A stretch of 15,211 bases of DNA from Deltaproteobacteria bacterium (GTDB lineage: Bacteria; Desulfobacterota; Desulfobacteria; Desulfobacterales; JAFDHS01), in contig JAFDHS010000023.1 of the NCBI GenBank assembly GCA_019308655.1, forward strand, positions 1 to 15,211, written 5' to 3'. Below the pieces are notes generated by a model. The model did not search any database and had not been told where the DNA came from. It saw nothing but the letters and a program-made list of their open reading frames with translations. The position numbers and the translations under genes are program-made. Numbering within the stretch: position 1 is the stretch's first letter; each line of letters opens with the position of its first letter. Positions 13,833 through 15,211 of this stretch are shown here, piece by piece.

Positions 13833-14552
13833 TCATTTTTTTTTATTCTTTGCGCCGACTGACAGCCACCTTCCCTCAGCTACCCGCTGAACCGGCAGAA
13901 TCGGCTTAAATCCCCAAAGCCTGGGCCGGAGCCACCCCTGGGTATTCACCAGATCCGTCGGGCCGGGAACCAGGGCATTCCGATCAATGGAGAGTACCTG
14001 GATGCCCTTTGACTCCAACGCGCTTACCGTGACCTCGTCGTCAAACTCCCGAAGGCCGCCGAACTCGATAAATCTGCCGCTCCAGCCGTAAAGACTCAGT
14101 CCCACCCCGGCCGCTGCACCGATAATTCCGTCATTGGTACCGCCGTGGCCGGAAAGGTGAACCCTGCCCGCCGCACGAATGGCTGCCTTCTGGGTAACCA
14201 CCCGCGTACATGCTTCACGGCCGAACGCAATAAGATCGGAGACAGCGGCACTGTCCGCTTCTGCAACACATAGCCCCGGATCACTCCCCTCCATAAAATG
14301 TTCGTAAATATGCTCGACCGCCCGTTCGATCACTTCCGCCTTTTGAGTTAAGTCTTGCAGATCCACAATCAAACAGGCCGAACTGTTATGAGAAGTATAG
14401 GGAATCCCCTCCATCACCGGAAGCTGCTGACGGACCACCCCCCATAGATGGGCGTCTTCAGGCAATTTATCTTCAAACCATCGGGCCAGCTTTCCGGTTC
14501 CCCGGTCTGCGCCGACGACATCCGTGTCATCAAAACCGATGTATATCCGCAT
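13833..14552 (-). CDS. TiaS-like protein (tRNA-Ile2 agmatinylcytidine synthase family)
   Basis: A 239-residue cytoplasmic protein. The N-terminus MRIYIGFDDTDVVGADRGTGKLARWFE carries the DDTD and GTG signatures, followed by YTSHNSSACLIVDL (about residues 52-65) and GRVHLSGHGGTNDGIIGAAAGVGLSLYG (about 128-155), all characteristic of the TiaS kinase/ferredoxin-like core, which in archaea links agmatine to C34 of tRNA-Ile2. Archaeal TiaS is over 400 residues, with OB and zinc-ribbon domains for tRNA binding; those are missing here, so the bacterial protein probably does something else. AAAGGA seven bases upstream supports the ATG at 14552. It lies downstream of the ECF-like membrane protein on the same strand (77-base gap), possibly in an operon. 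The lysine-rich end (KNKKK) is at an A-rich tract. Confidence 0.8.
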   Translation of the reverse strand: MRIYIGFDDTDVVGADRGTGKLARWFEDKLPEDAHLWGVVRQQLPVMEGIPYTSHNSSACLIVDLQDLTQKAEVIERAVEHIYEHFMEGSDPGLCVAEADSAAVSDLIAFGREACTRVVTQKAAIRAAGRVHLSGHGGTNDGIIGAAAGVGLSLYGWSGRFIEFGGLREFDDEVTVSALESKGIQVLSIDRNALVPGPTDLVNTQGWLRPRLWGFKPILPVQRVAEGRWLSVGAKNKKK

Positions 14553-14600
14553 AACAAATTCCTTTGTGAAGATGGGGTTAAATAACTCCGTATGATTTCA

Positions 14601-14662
14601 ACTTTCGCATGACCGGCGGAATCAGCAGGCTACTTTCGCATGACCGGCGGAATCAGCAGGCT
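14601..14662. repeat. Perfect 31-bp tandem duplication at the 3' end of the membrane-protein gene
   Basis: Positions 14601-14631 and 14632-14662 are identical. On the minus strand the junction of the copies creates TAG (14632-14630), the present stop after VMRK. Without the duplication the frame would run on through the outer copy as VMRKLKSYGVI and stop at TAA, seven residues later. Confidence 0.95.
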
Positions 14663-15124
14663 TCCGGCCACACCAAAGGCAATTCCGCCGATAGACTTTA
14701 TAAAAGCATGCTGCACAAGAACGGTTTTATCCATCCCGATCAGTGAATCAACGATGTACGTGCTGACAAATTTGGTTGAACCGGCTATGACCGCAATCAG
14801 GACGCACAACACAAACGACTGAAACACAGCAGGGATAAAAAAGGCACCGGCATCGATCACCAGAGCAGGCAGAAGAAACTTGATCAAAATCAGAGGCCCG
14901 CCTTTGCCCATCCCCAGTACCACCGCCATGATCCCGGACAAAAACCCGACAAATGTGGCTGAAAGCTTATACGGCACACATGCCCGTGCCAGCATCAAAA
15001 AGAAAATCGTAAAAAACATGGCATGGCCCGGAATGTTCAGATGCAGGCGCAGTATTGCCTTGGTAAAAAGGATAAACACCGCACAAAAGCCCAGAAACAG
15101 AGAATCCTTAAGCTGTAATTTCAT
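14630..15124 (-). CDS. ECF-transporter S-component-like membrane protein
   Basis: With ATG 15124 (MKLQLKDSLFLGFCAVFILF) the protein is 164 residues and almost entirely hydrophobic, with about five membrane helices: residues ~8-24, ~32-50, ~54-75, ~78-108, ~112-130, and a last helix near the C-terminus. The segments NIPGHAMFFTIFFLMLARACVP, GLLSG-like VGFLSGIMAVVLGMGKGGP and LLPALVIDAGAFF recall S-components of energy-coupling-factor vitamin or metal transporters. No ECF ATPase or T-component is in the window, so the substrate and partner are unknown. The frame extends to an ATG at 15202 within heptamer repeats; I prefer the internal start because the membrane domain begins there, though its ribosome binding site (GGACGGG) is weak. 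A 31-bp duplication has shortened the C-terminus. Confidence 0.7.
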   Translation of the reverse strand: MKLQLKDSLFLGFCAVFILFTKAILRLHLNIPGHAMFFTIFFLMLARACVPYKLSATFVGFLSGIMAVVLGMGKGGPLILIKFLLPALVIDAGAFFIPAVFQSFVLCVLIAVIAGSTKFVSTYIVDSLIGMDKTVLVQHAFIKSIGGIAFGVAGSLLIPPVMRK

Positions 15125-15183
15125 TTTACCCGTCCAAATAATGTCTCGACCGACTATTTCTTTCTCCACAAAATCCGTCGCGA

Positions 15184-15211
15184 CCCATCGCCCATCGCCC
15201 ATCGCCCATCG
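15184..15211. repeat. Heptanucleotide tandem repeat (CCCATCG)4
   Basis: Four perfect copies of CCCATCG run to the window edge and may continue beyond. On the minus strand they read CGATGGG and contain an ATG each, just upstream of the membrane-protein gene. Confidence 0.95.

Overview
The window looks like chromosomal DNA from a deltaproteobacterial, probably Desulfobacterota (sulfate-reducer-like), genome. This is inferred from the long SNF2-family helicase, the COG2509-type flavoprotein and the short TiaS-like protein, which recall proteins of that group; no rRNA or marker gene is present. The left third (about 1-4100) is AT-rich accessory DNA. The rest is mostly moderate-GC housekeeping or conserved-hypothetical DNA with several gene wrecks between the intact genes.

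Layout. 1-16: start of a leftward gene running off the edge. 82-853: a tetratricopeptide-repeat gene of near-identical 102-bp units whose reading frame lacks a start. 997-2721: two cassette-like genes of unknown function, the first bounded by attC-like sites (core GTTAGGC at 2022-2028). 2730-2800: possible 3' remnant of a group II intron on the minus strand. 3004-3402: small single-membrane-span protein, followed by a nested palindrome. 3555-4089: two broken fragments, one clearly the N-terminus of an HNH-type predicted restriction endonuclease, cut off by what looks like the end of a REP-associated transposase element. 4182-8362 (minus): one ~1,390-residue SNF2 helicase gene split in two by a one-base frameshift near 6501. 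8761-9036: wreck of an integron-type tyrosine integrase. 9072-9869: intact peptidoglycan-binding plus CHAP hydrolase. 9904-10239: chimeric ORF (GMC-oxidoreductase tail joined to a proprotein-convertase P domain). 10368-13349: consensus sigma70-type promoter followed by three co-directional genes, two unknown and one FAD-dependent dehydrogenase. 13364-13712: frameshifted tail of a TonB-dependent receptor. 13833-15124 (minus): TiaS-like gene and an ECF-transporter S-component-like membrane protein.

The common theme is gene flux and decay. The attC-like sites, the integrase wreck, the truncated restriction gene, the intron and REP-transposase scars and the chimeric ORF suggest a former integron/mobile-element neighbourhood. 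I see no clearly functional new multi-gene system. The best leads are the cassette genes (one with a C-terminus whose spacing recalls SeqA), the three-gene operon of unknown role, and perfect tandem duplications (46 bp and 31 bp) at the 3' ends of two minus-strand genes, one of which creates a new stop codon.
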